The notes below the pieces were generated by a model. That model had not been told where the DNA came from and made no database searches. It was given only the letters and a program-made list of their open reading frames with translations. DNA of 64,000 nucleotides from Pseudomonadota bacterium. GTDB taxonomy: Bacteria > Pseudomonadota > Gammaproteobacteria > Burkholderiales > Rhodocyclaceae. Of the stretch, positions 16,810 to 26,767 are shown in pieces. The number at the start of each line of letters is the position of its first letter. Position 1 is the stretch's first letter. The translations under genes were made by a program, and so were the position numbers. The stretch covers positions 1 through 64,000 of the forward strand of contig JAFEFC010000030.1 in the NCBI GenBank assembly GCA_018240785.1, read 5' to 3'.

Positions 16810-18243
16810 TTACAGGTGGTACGCGGTTTCGCCGTGGGAGGTGATGTCCAGGCCTTCGCGCTCTTCGTCTTCCGGCACGCGCAGGCCGATCACCAGATCG
16901 ACGATCTTGTAGGCGATGAAGGAGACCACGCCTGACCAGATGATCGCCACGCCCACGCCCCACGCCTGGCTGGTGACCTGCGCGACGGTGTCGAACGGGG
17001 CGACCGCATTGGCGACGTAGTCATACACCCCGACGCCGCCGATCGCCGGGTTGGCGAACACGCCGGTCAGCATCGCGCCGAGGATGCCGCCCACGCCATG
17101 CACGCCGAACACGTCGAGCGCGTCGTCCGCGCCCAGCAGGCGCTTGAGGCCATTCACGCCCCACAGGCAGATCACGCCGGCGAGCAGGCCGATGACCAGC
17201 GCGCCGATCGGGCCCACCCAGCCGCAGGCGGGGGTGATGGCGACCAGGCCGGAGACCGCGCCGGACGCCGCACCCAGCAGCGAGGGCTTACCCTTGATCA
17301 GGCCTTCGGCGAAGATCCAGGACAGCGTCGCGGCGCCGGTGGCGACCATGGTGTTGAGGAAGGCAAGCGCGGTGAGGCCGTTGGCTTCGAGGTTGGAGCC
17401 GGCGTTGAAGCCGAACCAGCCGATCCACAGCAGCGAGGCACCGACCATGGTCAGCGTGAGGCTGTGCGGCGCCATCGATTCGCGGCCGTAGCCGATGCGC
17501 TTGCCCACCATGAAGGCGCCCACCAGGCCGGCGACCGCGGCGTTGATGTGCACCACCGTGCCGCCGGCGAAGTCGAGCGCGCCCTTCTGGAACAGGAAGC
17601 CCGCGGTGGCGGCCGCCGCCTCGCCTGCGGCGGCATCGGTATAGGCATCCGGGCCGGCCCAGAACCACACCATGTGCGCCATCGGCAGGTAGGAGAAGGT
17701 GAACCAGATCACCATGAACAGCAGCACCGCGGAGAACTTCATGCGCTCGGCGAAGGCGCCGACGATCAGCGCCGGGGTGATGGCGGCGAAGGTCGCCTGG
17801 AAGATGATGTAGACGTACTCCGGGATCGCCACGCCCTTGCTGAAGGTGGCCGCGACCGAGTCCACCGTGACGCCGTTCAGGAACAGCTTGGAGAAGCCGC
17901 CAAAGAAGGCGTTGCCCTCGGTGAAGGCGAGCGAGTAGCCATAGACGAACCACAGCACCATCATCAGCGAGAAGATCACGAAGACCTGCATCAGCACCGA
18001 CAGCATGTTCTTGGCGCGCACCAGGCCGCCGTAGAACAGGGCCAGGCCGGGGATGCTCATCAGCCCGACCAGCGCGGTGCACACCAGCATCCAGGCGGTG
18101 TCGCCCTTGTTGACCACCGGTGCCGCGACGGCGGCAGCGGCTGCGGCGGCCTGCGCTACCGGGGCGGCAACGTCCTCGGCCCAGGCGCTGCCTGCCAGGC
18201 CGAGGCCCAGCGCTGGCAGCAGGATTGCAAGCAGTTTGTTCAT
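16810..18243 (-). CDS. amtB: Ammonium transporter AmtB
   Basis: This 477-residue inner-membrane ammonium channel has a cleavable signal peptide, an Ala-rich linker and about eleven membrane segments. Typical Amt motifs include GDTAWMLVCTALV, FYGGLVRAKN, DFAGGTVVHINAAVAGL with a pore His, and DVFGVHGVGGILG with the second pore His. It lies 14 bp downstream of glnK, the classic pairing in which GlnK blocks AmtB when nitrogen is plentiful. The operon begins at the TorF-like porin gene behind a sigma-54 promoter. Confidence 0.97.
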   Translation of the reverse strand: MNKLLAILLPALGLGLAGSAWAEDVAAPVAQAAAAAAAVAAPVVNKGDTAWMLVCTALVGLMSIPGLALFYGGLVRAKNMLSVLMQVFVIFSLMMVLWFVYGYSLAFTEGNAFFGGFSKLFLNGVTVDSVAATFSKGVAIPEYVYIIFQATFAAITPALIVGAFAERMKFSAVLLFMVIWFTFSYLPMAHMVWFWAGPDAYTDAAAGEAAAATAGFLFQKGALDFAGGTVVHINAAVAGLVGAFMVGKRIGYGRESMAPHSLTLTMVGASLLWIGWFGFNAGSNLEANGLTALAFLNTMVATGAATLSWIFAEGLIKGKPSLLGAASGAVSGLVAITPACGWVGPIGALVIGLLAGVICLWGVNGLKRLLGADDALDVFGVHGVGGILGAMLTGVFANPAIGGVGVYDYVANAVAPFDTVAQVTSQAWGVGVAIIWSGVVSFIAYKIVDLVIGLRVPEDEEREGLDITSHGETAYHL

Positions 18244-18257
18244 TTTTTCAATCTCCC

Positions 18258-18647
<390 letters not shown>

Positions 18648-18653
18648 TCAGGA

Positions 18654-19391
18654 TCAGAAGGCGCGGCTGATGGACAGGATCACGCGCTCGCGAGCGAGCT
18701 TGGCGTTGTTCACATCGGTGTCGACGTAGAACAGGCCGATGTCGAAGCCGCCCAGCGACTGGGTGGCGCCCAGCTTCCAGTCGTTGTACGACACGCCGTT
18801 CTCGATCTTCTGGCGGCCGATATGCGCCGACAGCTTCAGGCCCGGCATGACTTCGTGGCTGGCGCCGAGGTCGAAGTACTGGCTGCCGTCGGAGTTCGGC
18901 GCGCCGAACAGGTCGGTGAAGGCGTAGGAATACTTGAAGGTGAGGAATTCCCACGACACGCCGACGTAGCCTTCCAGCGTGTGGGGCTTCTTCAGGCCGG
19001 AGTCGGCACGCCAGCTCGCGCTGTAGTTGCCCGGGTAGTAGTACTGCAGCAGGCCGACGTCGTAACCGATGGGGCCGGCCGTGCCCTTGTAGCCGGCGTA
19101 GAGATCCAGCTCGAGGCTGTTGCCCGGCGACTTCGAGGCCTTGATGTCGTTCAGCCAGGACACGCTCGAACCCCACACGCCGGCATACAGGCCGCTGGCG
19201 TGCACATAGTCGAAGCCGCCCTGCAGCGCCGGCTTCTCGTCGGTCTGGCTCCAGCCACGGTAGGCGTAGTCGGACACGATGCCGACGTTGGCGGTGAAGG
19301 GGCTGGCTTCCTCGGCGTGCACCGAGCCGGCGAGGGGCAGGGCGGCGAGCAGCGCGGCGAAAGGGGCGGCGGTCAGGGTACGGGTGCTCAT
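18654..19391 (-). CDS. TorF-family outer-membrane porin, nitrogen-regulated
   Basis: This 245-residue protein has a signal peptide ending near SVHAEE. It is rich in the aromatic, alternating strands of an outer-membrane barrel (NVGIVSDYAYRGWSQTDEKPALQGG) and ends in Phe. It matches the TorF/gcw_chp putative porin family. It lies directly before glnK-amtB and shares their sigma-54 promoter. I infer uptake of ammonium or another small nitrogen source across the outer membrane. ATG 19391 follows a Shine-Dalgarno-like GGAG. Confidence 0.88.
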   Translation of the reverse strand: MSTRTLTAAPFAALLAALPLAGSVHAEEASPFTANVGIVSDYAYRGWSQTDEKPALQGGFDYVHASGLYAGVWGSSVSWLNDIKASKSPGNSLELDLYAGYKGTAGPIGYDVGLLQYYYPGNYSASWRADSGLKKPHTLEGYVGVSWEFLTFKYSYAFTDLFGAPNSDGSQYFDLGASHEVMPGLKLSAHIGRQKIENGVSYNDWKLGATQSLGGFDIGLFYVDTDVNNAKLARERVILSISRAF

Positions 19392-19434
19392 TGTTTTCTC
19401 CGGTGAAGGGTGAGAGTGCTGACGGTTTTCCCTA

Positions 19435-19450
19435 AGCAGGCGTCGTGCCA
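19435..19450 (-). promoter_or_regulatory. Sigma-54 promoter of the porin-glnK-amtB operon
   Basis: On the minus strand the sequence reads TGGCAC-GACGC-CTGCT, matching the sigma-54 -24/-12 consensus TGGCAC-N5-TTGCW at all positions except the first T of the -12 box. It lies 44 bp upstream of the porin ATG. A transcription start near 19423-19425 is expected. Confidence 0.82.
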
Positions 19451-19538
19451 CATCCGTGAAATCCGCGCCGATGAAGGGTTTCGGGGCGGTGACGGGTTTT
19501 GCGCGGGGCTCCGTGATGCGGCGCAGCACAGGAATGGG

Positions 19539-19574
19539 TGCTTTCTCGTGGTGCGCATGCACCATGTCGGTGCG
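19539..19574 (-). promoter_or_regulatory. Two tandem NtrC-like enhancer sites
   Basis: The site at 19558-19574 reads TGCACC-ATGTC-GGTGCG, nearly the NtrC consensus TGCACC-N5-GGTGCA. A weaker one at 19539-19555 reads TGCTTT-CTCGT-GGTGCG. Their centres are 19 bp apart and lie roughly 100-130 bp upstream of the sigma-54 promoter, a usual enhancer position. Confidence 0.7.
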
Positions 19575-19708
19575 CGCTTCCTGTCGCCAGACCAGATTCG
19601 GTGCCCGAGCGGCGTTGATCCCGGCCCACCTGAGCGGCGCTGGAAACCGCCTTGAAACCCGCGTGCTAAACTCGTGGCCATCCCCCAACCGGTCGTGAAT
19701 CCTCCGCC

Positions 19709-19966
19709 ATGAGCACTCCCCGCTTCCTCGACGAAATCGGTTCCAAGCTTTCCGAACTGGCTGCCAACAGCCCTGCACGCGACATCGAGAAGAACGTCAA
19801 GGCCCTGCTCGGCAGCGCGTTCAGCCGCCTCGACCTGGTCACGCGCGAGGAATTCGACGTGCAGCGTGACGTGCTCGCGCAGGCGCGGCAGAAGCTCGGC
19901 GAGCTCGAGGCGCGTGTCGCCGAACTCGAGGCCCGGCTCGCAGCCGGTGGCGACAAGCCCGCCTGA
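19709..19966 (+). CDS. ubiK: Ubiquinone biosynthesis accessory factor UbiK
   Basis: This 85-residue protein of the UbiK (YqiC/BMFP) family has an amphipathic N-terminal helix (RFLDEIGSKLSELAANSPA) and a C-terminal coiled coil (QARQKLGELEARVAELEARL), normal for the family. UbiK trimerises and supports the ubiquinone-synthesis complex and lipid association. It stands alone, ahead of comM. Confidence 0.92.
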   Translation: MSTPRFLDEIGSKLSELAANSPARDIEKNVKALLGSAFSRLDLVTREEFDVQRDVLAQARQKLGELEARVAELEARLAAGGDKPA

Positions 19967-20000
19967 ACGCAACCCGGCGCCTGCGTCCCCATTTATTGTT

Positions 20001-20030
20001 TTGTCATTGAACGGTGGTCTCCGCTAGACT
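20001..20030 (+). promoter_or_regulatory. Sigma-70-type promoter of comM
   Basis: TTGTCA (20001-20006), an 18-bp spacer and TAGACT (20025-20030) lie 28 bp before the comM ATG. Confidence 0.55.
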
Positions 20031-20058
20031 GGGCGCCCCACCCAGTCCGGAGACCCGC

Positions 20059-21558
20059 ATGTCGCTCGCGCTCGTGCGCACGCGCGCACTCGACGGCCTC
20101 GACGCGCCCGAGGTCACGGTCGAGGTCCATCTGGCCAACGGCCTGCCGGCGTTCAACCTTGTCGGTCTGCCCGACACCGAGGTGCGCGAGGCGCGCGACC
20201 GCGTGCGCGCGGCCATCCTCACCTCGCAGTTCGAGTTTCCGCAGCGCCGCATCACCGTCAATCTGGCGCCGGCCGACCTGCCCAAGGAAGGCGGGCGCTT
20301 CGACCTGGCCATTGCGGTGGGCATCCTCGCCGCCTCGGGGCAGATCGATGCCGCGCGCCTCGACGACACCGAGTTCTGCGGCGAGCTGTCGCTGACCGGC
20401 GGGCTGCGCGCGGTGCGCGGCGTGCTGGCGGTGGCGCTGGCGGCGGCGCGCGCGGGGCGGGGGTTGATCCTCGCCGCCGAGAATGGTGCCGAGGCGGCGC
20501 TCGCGCGCGAGGCGAGGATCCTGCCTGCGACCAGCCTGCTGTCGGTCTGCGCCCACCTCAATGGCCACGAGGCCTTGCACAGGCGGGACGCTGCGCCGCC
20601 CGCGGCGGAGGCGCAGGCGGCGCCCGACCTTGCCGACGTGCGCGGCCAGTTGCAGGCGCGGCGCGCGCTGGAGGTGGCGGCAGCCGGCGGTCATTCGCTG
20701 CTGATGTTCGGCCCGCCGGGCACCGGCAAGTCCATGCTCGCCCAGCGCCTGCCGGGGCTGCTGCCACCGATGGACGAGACCGAGGCGCTCGAGAGCGCGG
20801 CGGTGTTCTCGCTCGAAGGGCGCTTCGATCCCGCGGCCTGGGGGCGACGGCCATTCAGGGCGCCGCATCATTCCGCCTCCGCCGCAGCGCTGGTGGGCGG
20901 CGGCGCGCTGCCGCGCCCCGGCGAGATCTCGCTCGCCAACCACGGCATCCTGTTTCTCGATGAACTGCCGGAGTTCGATCGCCGCGTGCTGGAGTCGCTG
21001 CGCGAGCCACTGGAGTCCGGCATCGTCACCGTGTCGCGTGCGCGTCGGCGCGCGGAGTTCCCGGCGCGCTTCCAGCTCGTCGCGGCGATGAACCCCTGTC
21101 CCTGCGGCTACGCTGGTCATCCGACGCGCGCCTGCCAGTGCACGCCGGACCAGGTGGCGCGCTACCGCGGGCGGCTGTCGGGGCCGCTGATGGACCGCAT
21201 CGATCTCACCGTCGAAGTGCCGGCGCTAGCGCATGAGGAGCTCGCCGCCGCCATGCCGGGCGAAGCCTCGGTGGCGGTGCGCGCACGCGTGTCGCAGGCG
21301 CGAGCGCTGCAGCGTGAACGCCAGGGCGTGCCGAACGCCCGCCTCGAACCCGGCCGGGTGGAGGCGATGTGCGCGCCCGACGCCGCGGGCGCCGGCCTGC
21401 TGAAGCAGGCGATGGACCGCCTCAACCTGTCGGCGCGCGCCTACCACCGGGTGCTGCGCGTGGCGCGCACGCTCGCCGACCTCGCCGGCGCCGAGCGCCC
21501 TGGGCGGATGCATGTCGCCGAGGCCATCCAGTACCGGCGCAGTCTCGACGGGCGGTGA
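20059..21558 (+). CDS. comM: YifB/ComM-family Mg-chelatase-like AAA+ ATPase
   Basis: This 499-residue protein has an N-terminal Lon-like fold (MSLALVRTRALDGLDAPEVTV), a central AAA+ domain (Walker A GPPGTGKS, Walker B ILFLDELPEF) and a C-terminal Mg-chelatase-type domain. It is full length for the family. ComM promotes branch migration during natural transformation. ATG 20059 gives the family-typical start. It is monocistronic behind a promoter at 20001-20030. Confidence 0.93.
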   Translation: MSLALVRTRALDGLDAPEVTVEVHLANGLPAFNLVGLPDTEVREARDRVRAAILTSQFEFPQRRITVNLAPADLPKEGGRFDLAIAVGILAASGQIDAARLDDTEFCGELSLTGGLRAVRGVLAVALAAARAGRGLILAAENGAEAALAREARILPATSLLSVCAHLNGHEALHRRDAAPPAAEAQAAPDLADVRGQLQARRALEVAAAGGHSLLMFGPPGTGKSMLAQRLPGLLPPMDETEALESAAVFSLEGRFDPAAWGRRPFRAPHHSASAAALVGGGALPRPGEISLANHGILFLDELPEFDRRVLESLREPLESGIVTVSRARRRAEFPARFQLVAAMNPCPCGYAGHPTRACQCTPDQVARYRGRLSGPLMDRIDLTVEVPALAHEELAAAMPGEASVAVRARVSQARALQRERQGVPNARLEPGRVEAMCAPDAAGAGLLKQAMDRLNLSARAYHRVLRVARTLADLAGAERPGRMHVAEAIQYRRSLDGR

Positions 21559-21677
21559 GGGGGCATCCGATCGCGTCCGGCCCGATAGGCCACAAGTTAT
21601 AATCGTGCCCGCCTGACGGTCATGGGCCGTCCCTGGCCCTGCATCCTTCCCCATTCCGCGCGAGTGCCGCTTCTGCC

Positions 21678-22403
21678 GTGGTCGACAACCGTCCCTTCAG
21701 CCTCCTCGTGGTCGACGACGACCCCGTGACCTGCGCCCGGCTCAAATCCTATTTTGCCGGCGAGGGTTACGCGGTGGCGGTCGTGAGCAATGGCGACGAC
21801 ATGTGGCGGACACTCCGCGCCGGGCCGATCGACGTCGTGCTGCTCGACGTCGGCCTGCCGGGCAAGGACGGGCTCGAACTCGCGCGCGAACTGCGCGCGC
21901 ACGACGCGCACCTGGGCATCATCCTGGTCTCCGGGCGCAGCGACGACATCGACAAGATCGTCGGCCTTGAGTCGGGCGCCGATGACTACGTCACCAAGCC
22001 CTTCAATTCGCGCGAGCTTCTCGCCCGGGTGAAGATCGTGCTGCGCGGGCTGCGCGACCGGCCGGCACGGCAGGAACGCACCGAGTGCCGCTTCGGGGCC
22101 TGGGTGCTGGACATCTCCCATCGCCGCCTGAGCGGTCCGCAGGGGCGCCGGGAAAGCCTCACCCGCGGCGAGTTCGACCTGCTGTCCATGCTGCTGCGCC
22201 ATCCCGGCGTCGTCCTCGGGCGCGAGCGCCTGATGCAGGGCGTCAGCCATCGTTCCTGGGATCCCAACGACCGCACCATCGACGTGCTCGTCTCGCGCCT
22301 GCGCGACAAGCTCGAGGACGATCCGAAGAATCCGGAGCTGATCCTCACCGTGCGCGGCGAAGGCTACCTGTTCGCCGGCGAGATCAACGCAGAGCGGACC
22401 TAG
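21678..22403 (+). CDS. torR: OmpR-family response regulator, TorR-like
   Basis: This 241-residue regulator has an N-terminal receiver (acidic VVDDD, phospho-acceptor in VVLLDVGLPGKDG, Lys in VTKPF) and a C-terminal winged helix (DRTIDVLVSRLRDKL, RGEGYLF). The start is GTG at 21678, since no better ATG is near; a TATAAT box lies at 21598-21603. It is named TorR because it sits with torS, torT and torA. Its 3' end overlaps the 3' end of torS by 20 bp on the opposite strand. Confidence 0.88.
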   Translation: MVDNRPFSLLVVDDDPVTCARLKSYFAGEGYAVAVVSNGDDMWRTLRAGPIDVVLLDVGLPGKDGLELARELRAHDAHLGIILVSGRSDDIDKIVGLESGADDYVTKPFNSRELLARVKIVLRGLRDRPARQERTECRFGAWVLDISHRRLSGPQGRRESLTRGEFDLLSMLLRHPGVVLGRERLMQGVSHRSWDPNDRTIDVLVSRLRDKLEDDPKNPELILTVRGEGYLFAGEINAERT

Positions 22404-25380
22404 GCGACTCCTCGCCGCAGGCGTCCGGGGCGAGCAGCGCGTCGAGTGCCTGCCCGCTCTGCTTGCATGCCTGCGCAAGGGCCTCGAGGGCGGCATCGAG
22501 AGCCGCGTGCGCGGCGGCGGAGCTGACCTCGGCTGCCGCTACGGAAGCCTGCTGTTCGAGTGCGCGCGATTGCGCCATCACGCGCAGGAACCCGAGGTTT
22601 CCTGCGGCGCTGCGCAGGCGGTGGGCGCGCTTGCCCAGCGCTGCCCAGTCCCGTTGCGCGTTGAGGCTCCGCATGTCGGCCAGCGCTTCCTCGTTGTCGG
22701 TGCGGAACAGGGCGAGCAGCTCGCGCAGCGTGTCGTCGCCCAGCGTCTCGCGCTCGCCGGCGAGATAGTCCTCGTCGAGCAGCGGTGGCAGCGCGGCCGC
22801 CGGCGCCGCGATGGCGCCTGAGTGGTCGGCGGCGGGCGGCGGCGCGGAGCGCACGGACGCCAGCGCCCGCGCCAGGCTGTCGCGGCCGAAAGGCTTGGCC
22901 AGGAAGCCGTTGATGGCAGCGGGCGGAAAGAGCGCCGCGGCGGCGGGCGAGGCGTGCGCCGACATGGCGATGATGGGCAGGCCGCGCCAGCGCTCATCGG
23001 GCAGCGCGCGGATCTCGCCGGCCACTTCCGGTCCCGAGCGGCCCGGCAGGCTCACGTCCAGCAGCACCGCGTCGACCTGAACGTCCGGGCGCTGCAGCAG
23101 CGTCAGCGCAGTCTCGCCGTCGGGCGCCGCCAGCGTGGTGTGGCCGAGCGCCTCGAGGTAGCGCAGGCACACCAGGCGGTTGATGTCGTCGTCTTCGACC
23201 ACGAGCACTGACAGCGCCTCGCCCGCCTGCGGCGCCTCAGGGGCGCCGGCCGTCGCCTCCGCGCCCGCGGTCACGATGCGGAACGGCAGCTCGAACCACA
23301 CCTCGGTGCCTTCGCCCGGCGTGCTGGAGAGGCCGATGCGGCCCTGCATCAGCTCGACCAGGCGACGGCAGATGGCGAGGCCCAGACCGGTGCCGCCGTG
23401 GCGCCGGTGCGCGGTGTCCTCGACCTGCACGAAAGGCTTGAACACCGCCTGCTGCTGCGCCTCCGGGATGCCGATGCCGGTGTCGCGGACGGTGAAGCGC
23501 AGGCGCACCGTCCCGTCCCCGGTGTCGGCCACGCGACGCACCGCGACGCTCACTTCCCCTTCGTCGGTGAACTTGATCGCATTGCCGATGGTGTTGAGGA
23601 GGATCTGGTTGAGCTTGCGGCGGTCGCCTTCAACGTGGTGCGGAACATCGGCGGCGATGTCGCGCACCAGCGCGATGCCCTTCCTGCGCGCGGACACGGA
23701 CTGCAGCACCAGCATGTCGTCGATGGCGGCATCGAGCATGAAGGCTTCGGACTCGAGGTGGAGCTTGCCGGCCTCGAGGCGCGAGAAGCCGAGGATATCC
23801 TCCAGGATCTCCAGCAGCGTGGTGCTGGCGTAGGAGATCATGTGCAGGTATTCCTGCTGGCGACTGTCGAGCGAGGTGTCCTGCAACAGTTGCACGACGC
23901 CCCGCACGCCGCTCAGGGGGGTGCGCAGCTCGTGGCTCAGGGTGGCGAGGAACTCGTCCTTGGCGCGGCTGGCTTCCTCGGCCCGCTGCCGCGCGCGCGC
24001 GTGCTCCGCAGCCTCGTGCTCGAGCAGGGCGTTGCTTTGTTGCAGTTCGCTGGTGCGCGCCGCCACCTGCTGCTCCAGCTCCTGCTGGTGGCGCAGCAGG
24101 GCTTGCTCCAGGCGCTGCCGCGCGCGCGCATTGTCGGCGAACTGCTCGAGCGCCTCGACGAGCGGGGCCAGCGGGTCGCCGCGGCCGGCGTGGCGGATGT
24201 CGACGTCGAGCTTGCCGCTGTTGAGCGCGCGCACCGTGGCTTCGAGCTCCTTCAGGCGGTCGAGCACGTCGAAGCGGAAGATCACCCACAAGGTGCCCAT
24301 CAGCGAGCAGAACAGCAGCGTCGCCACCGCGAAGAAGCCGACCGTGCCGCGGTCCACCGCCCGCTTCGCAAGCTCGCCGGCCTGCTGGATGGCGAGGTTG
24401 TTGGCGGCGACGAGGGTGTCGCCGGCGTCGCCGAGCTGGCGTGCGAGCCTGTTGCCTTCATCGCGCAAGGCCAGGCGCTCCTCGCCCAGCCCGAGCTGGC
24501 GGACGTGCAGGTCGAACAGCCCGCCGGGCGCCAGCCCGTCGGTCAGCAGGCGGTGATGGGCCAGGCCTTCCTCGCGGCGGCCCGGGTCGATGATGTCCTG
24601 CAGGCGGCGGCGCAACACATCGAGGTTGGCAGCGAAGTCGGCCCGCAGCGCCTGCGCTTCGTCGATGCTGTTCTCCAGCCCCAGCCGCTCGAGCTGCGTC
24701 TTGAGGGCGAAGCACACCGACTGCAGTTCGGACATCCGTTCGGCGCGATCGACGTCGACCTCGATCAGGCGGTCGAGCAATTCGAGCACCCGCTGCCGTG
24801 CGGAAGTCTGCTCGAGCAGCGGATAGAGGCTGGAAACGGTCGCCGTGGTGGCGGTGGACGCGTTCGCCGCGAGCGAGTCGGCCAGCCGCATCAGCGCGGC
24901 CACCGCGAGCTCCTGGCCGGCGAGGGTCGATCTTTCCTGCTCGCGGATCTGCAGCCATTGGCCTGCGTCGTGCGCCTGTCGCTCGAGGTTGCGCTCGATG
25001 CGGTCCATCGTCGCTTCCAGCGTCGACTTCAGCCCAGGGTCGATGCGGCGGGAGTCCAGGCGCGGCAGCAAGGCGCGCAGCTCCGCCAGTTGCGCCTTGC
25101 CCGAGCGCAACAGGCGGTCCAGCTCTTCGTTTGAATCGGCGCGCCCGAGCTGGGCGACCAGCGCCGCGGTGCGGGTATTGAGCCGCGCGATCGCCTGTAC
25201 CGTCGCGACTGCGGGCACCGCATCCTCGACGATGTCGCGCTGGGTGGACACGACCTCGCGGAAGCTCAGCCAGCCCATCGTCGCGACGGCGAAGGTCAGC
25301 AGCGCCGAGGCACCCAGGGTGAGCAGGATCTTGCCGATGAGGCCAAGCCGTGCGTCGAACTGCTTCATCCAGTTGGCCAT
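22384..25380 (-). CDS. torS: Hybrid sensor histidine kinase TorS
   Basis: This 998-residue membrane kinase has the TorS layout. A first membrane helix (KILLTLGASALLTFAVATMGWL) is followed by a periplasmic sensor of about 300 residues. A second helix (GFFAVATLLFCSLMGTLWVI), a HAMP-like coiled coil and HisKA (LSHELRTPLSG) come next. HATPase (GTGLGLAICRRL), a receiver (AVLLDVSLPGRSG) and a C-terminal Hpt domain (GKRAHRLRSAAGNLG) complete it. TorS detects TMAO bound to TorT and phosphorylates TorR by a four-step relay. ATG 25380 (MANWMKQF) is preferred to a GTG at 25401. Confidence 0.9.
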   Translation of the reverse strand: MANWMKQFDARLGLIGKILLTLGASALLTFAVATMGWLSFREVVSTQRDIVEDAVPAVATVQAIARLNTRTAALVAQLGRADSNEELDRLLRSGKAQLAELRALLPRLDSRRIDPGLKSTLEATMDRIERNLERQAHDAGQWLQIREQERSTLAGQELAVAALMRLADSLAANASTATTATVSSLYPLLEQTSARQRVLELLDRLIEVDVDRAERMSELQSVCFALKTQLERLGLENSIDEAQALRADFAANLDVLRRRLQDIIDPGRREEGLAHHRLLTDGLAPGGLFDLHVRQLGLGEERLALRDEGNRLARQLGDAGDTLVAANNLAIQQAGELAKRAVDRGTVGFFAVATLLFCSLMGTLWVIFRFDVLDRLKELEATVRALNSGKLDVDIRHAGRGDPLAPLVEALEQFADNARARQRLEQALLRHQQELEQQVAARTSELQQSNALLEHEAAEHARARQRAEEASRAKDEFLATLSHELRTPLSGVRGVVQLLQDTSLDSRQQEYLHMISYASTTLLEILEDILGFSRLEAGKLHLESEAFMLDAAIDDMLVLQSVSARRKGIALVRDIAADVPHHVEGDRRKLNQILLNTIGNAIKFTDEGEVSVAVRRVADTGDGTVRLRFTVRDTGIGIPEAQQQAVFKPFVQVEDTAHRRHGGTGLGLAICRRLVELMQGRIGLSSTPGEGTEVWFELPFRIVTAGAEATAGAPEAPQAGEALSVLVVEDDDINRLVCLRYLEALGHTTLAAPDGETALTLLQRPDVQVDAVLLDVSLPGRSGPEVAGEIRALPDERWRGLPIIAMSAHASPAAAALFPPAAINGFLAKPFGRDSLARALASVRSAPPPAADHSGAIAAPAAALPPLLDEDYLAGERETLGDDTLRELLALFRTDNEEALADMRSLNAQRDWAALGKRAHRLRSAAGNLGFLRVMAQSRALEQQASVAAAEVSSAAAHAALDAALEALAQACKQSGQALDALLAPDACGEESPRSALR

Positions 25381-25615
25381 TGCGGGCGGGACCCTCGGCA
25401 CGGAGCACGAATGCAGGGGGAGAAGGCGTGGCGCGGGAGGGCGCCGCCGGCATCGGGCCGTGAGCGTTGTCCGCGCCCGGTGCTTGGCCTAGCATTCTGC
25501 CGTTGCGTCATTGCGCGGGCAACGCTGGCGGGGCCGGCGAGGCGCCGCGTTTTCCTCTGCCCCGTCGCAGCGTTTCGTTCGTGACGCCCTTCGTCCACTT
25601 CATGCCACAGGTCCG

Positions 25616-26713
25616 ATGCCAACACGATCCCGCTTCGTGCCTCGTCTGTTGACCGCTGCCGCTGCGCTGGCGGCGCTATGCGCAGGCACCGGTGCGGCAC
25701 GCGCCGCAGATCCCCCGGTGCTCGCCATCCGCGATGCGTCTCCGGCCGGCGCGCCGCGCATCGTGCGCCATTCGCCGACGCGACCCGCGACGCGCCGATG
25801 GACCCTGTGCGCCGTCTTCCCGCACATCAAGGATGCCTACTGGCTGGGCGTCAACTTCGGCATGATCGAGGAGGCGCACCGCCTGGGCGTGGAGATCCGC
25901 TTCCGCGAAGCGGCGGGCTATCCCAATCTCGACATCCAGGCGGAGCAGGTTCGCGCCTGCGCGGCGAGTCCGGAGGTCGACGCGCTGATCGTCGGCGTCG
26001 TGTCGCGTGACGGCCTGTCGCCCGTGCTGGAGGACATCGCCCGGCGCATGCCGGTGCTCGCCACGGTGAACGCGATCGACGATCGCGGCATCGCGGCGCG
26101 CGTCGGGGTGAACTGGTACGAGATGGGCCGCGCTGCCGGCGACTACCTCGTCGCCCACCTGCCGCCCTCGCGCGAGCCGGTGCCGGTGGCCTGGTTTCCC
26201 GGCCCGCGCACCGTCAGCGCAGTCGTGGACGAGGGTTTTCGTGATGCCATCGCCGGCAGCCGCGTCCTTGTCGCGACGACGGCCTGGGGCGATACCGGCA
26301 AGAGCATCCAGCGCAACCTGGTGCAGGCCGCGCTCGATGCCCATCCCGAGGTGCGCTACCTCGTCGGCAACGGCCTGATGGCCGAGGCCGCGGTCAGCGT
26401 GCTGCGCGAGCGCGAGCTGCAGCAGCGCGTGTCGATCCTGTCCACCTACCTGACGCCGGCGGTGCTGCGTGGCATCGCGCGAGGCCGGATCCTTGCCGCG
26501 CCGACGGATTTTCCGGTGCTGCAGGGACGGCTGTCGGTGGGGCAGGCAGTCGACCTGCTGGAAAAACGCCCCTTCCCGCGCGACTTCGGCCCCGTCATCC
26601 GCATCGTCGACCGTGCCTCGCTGAAGCACATCGCCGTCGACGAGTCGATCCCGCCCAGCGGCTTCGTGCCGACCTTCCTCTACAAGCCTCAGTTACCGCC
26701 CGTAAAGCAATGA
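25616..26713 (+). CDS. torT: Periplasmic TMAO-sensing protein TorT
   Basis: This 365-residue periplasmic binding protein has a signal peptide (LTAAAALAALCAGTGAARAAD) and a LacI/ribose-binding-type fold (AVFPHIKDAYWLGVNFGMIEEA). TorT binds trimethylamine N-oxide and signals to TorS. It is divergent from torS and convergent with torA, which supports the assignment. I chose ATG 25616 because it puts the signal peptide at the N-terminus. Confidence 0.88.
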   Translation: MPTRSRFVPRLLTAAAALAALCAGTGAARAADPPVLAIRDASPAGAPRIVRHSPTRPATRRWTLCAVFPHIKDAYWLGVNFGMIEEAHRLGVEIRFREAAGYPNLDIQAEQVRACAASPEVDALIVGVVSRDGLSPVLEDIARRMPVLATVNAIDDRGIAARVGVNWYEMGRAAGDYLVAHLPPSREPVPVAWFPGPRTVSAVVDEGFRDAIAGSRVLVATTAWGDTGKSIQRNLVQAALDAHPEVRYLVGNGLMAEAAVSVLRERELQQRVSILSTYLTPAVLRGIARGRILAAPTDFPVLQGRLSVGQAVDLLEKRPFPRDFGPVIRIVDRASLKHIAVDESIPPSGFVPTFLYKPQLPPVKQ

Positions 26714-26742
26714 CGGATCCGGCCGTTCAGGCCGGATCCGTC
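26712..26742. terminator. Bidirectional terminator between torT and torA
   Basis: Perfect 13-bp stem GACGGATCCGGCC/GGCCGGATCCGTC with a 5-base loop. The stem begins at the last base pair of the torT stop codon, between convergent torT and torA. Confidence 0.8.
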
Positions 26743-26767
26743 TCGCGCGTGGAGCTGCAGACCTCGC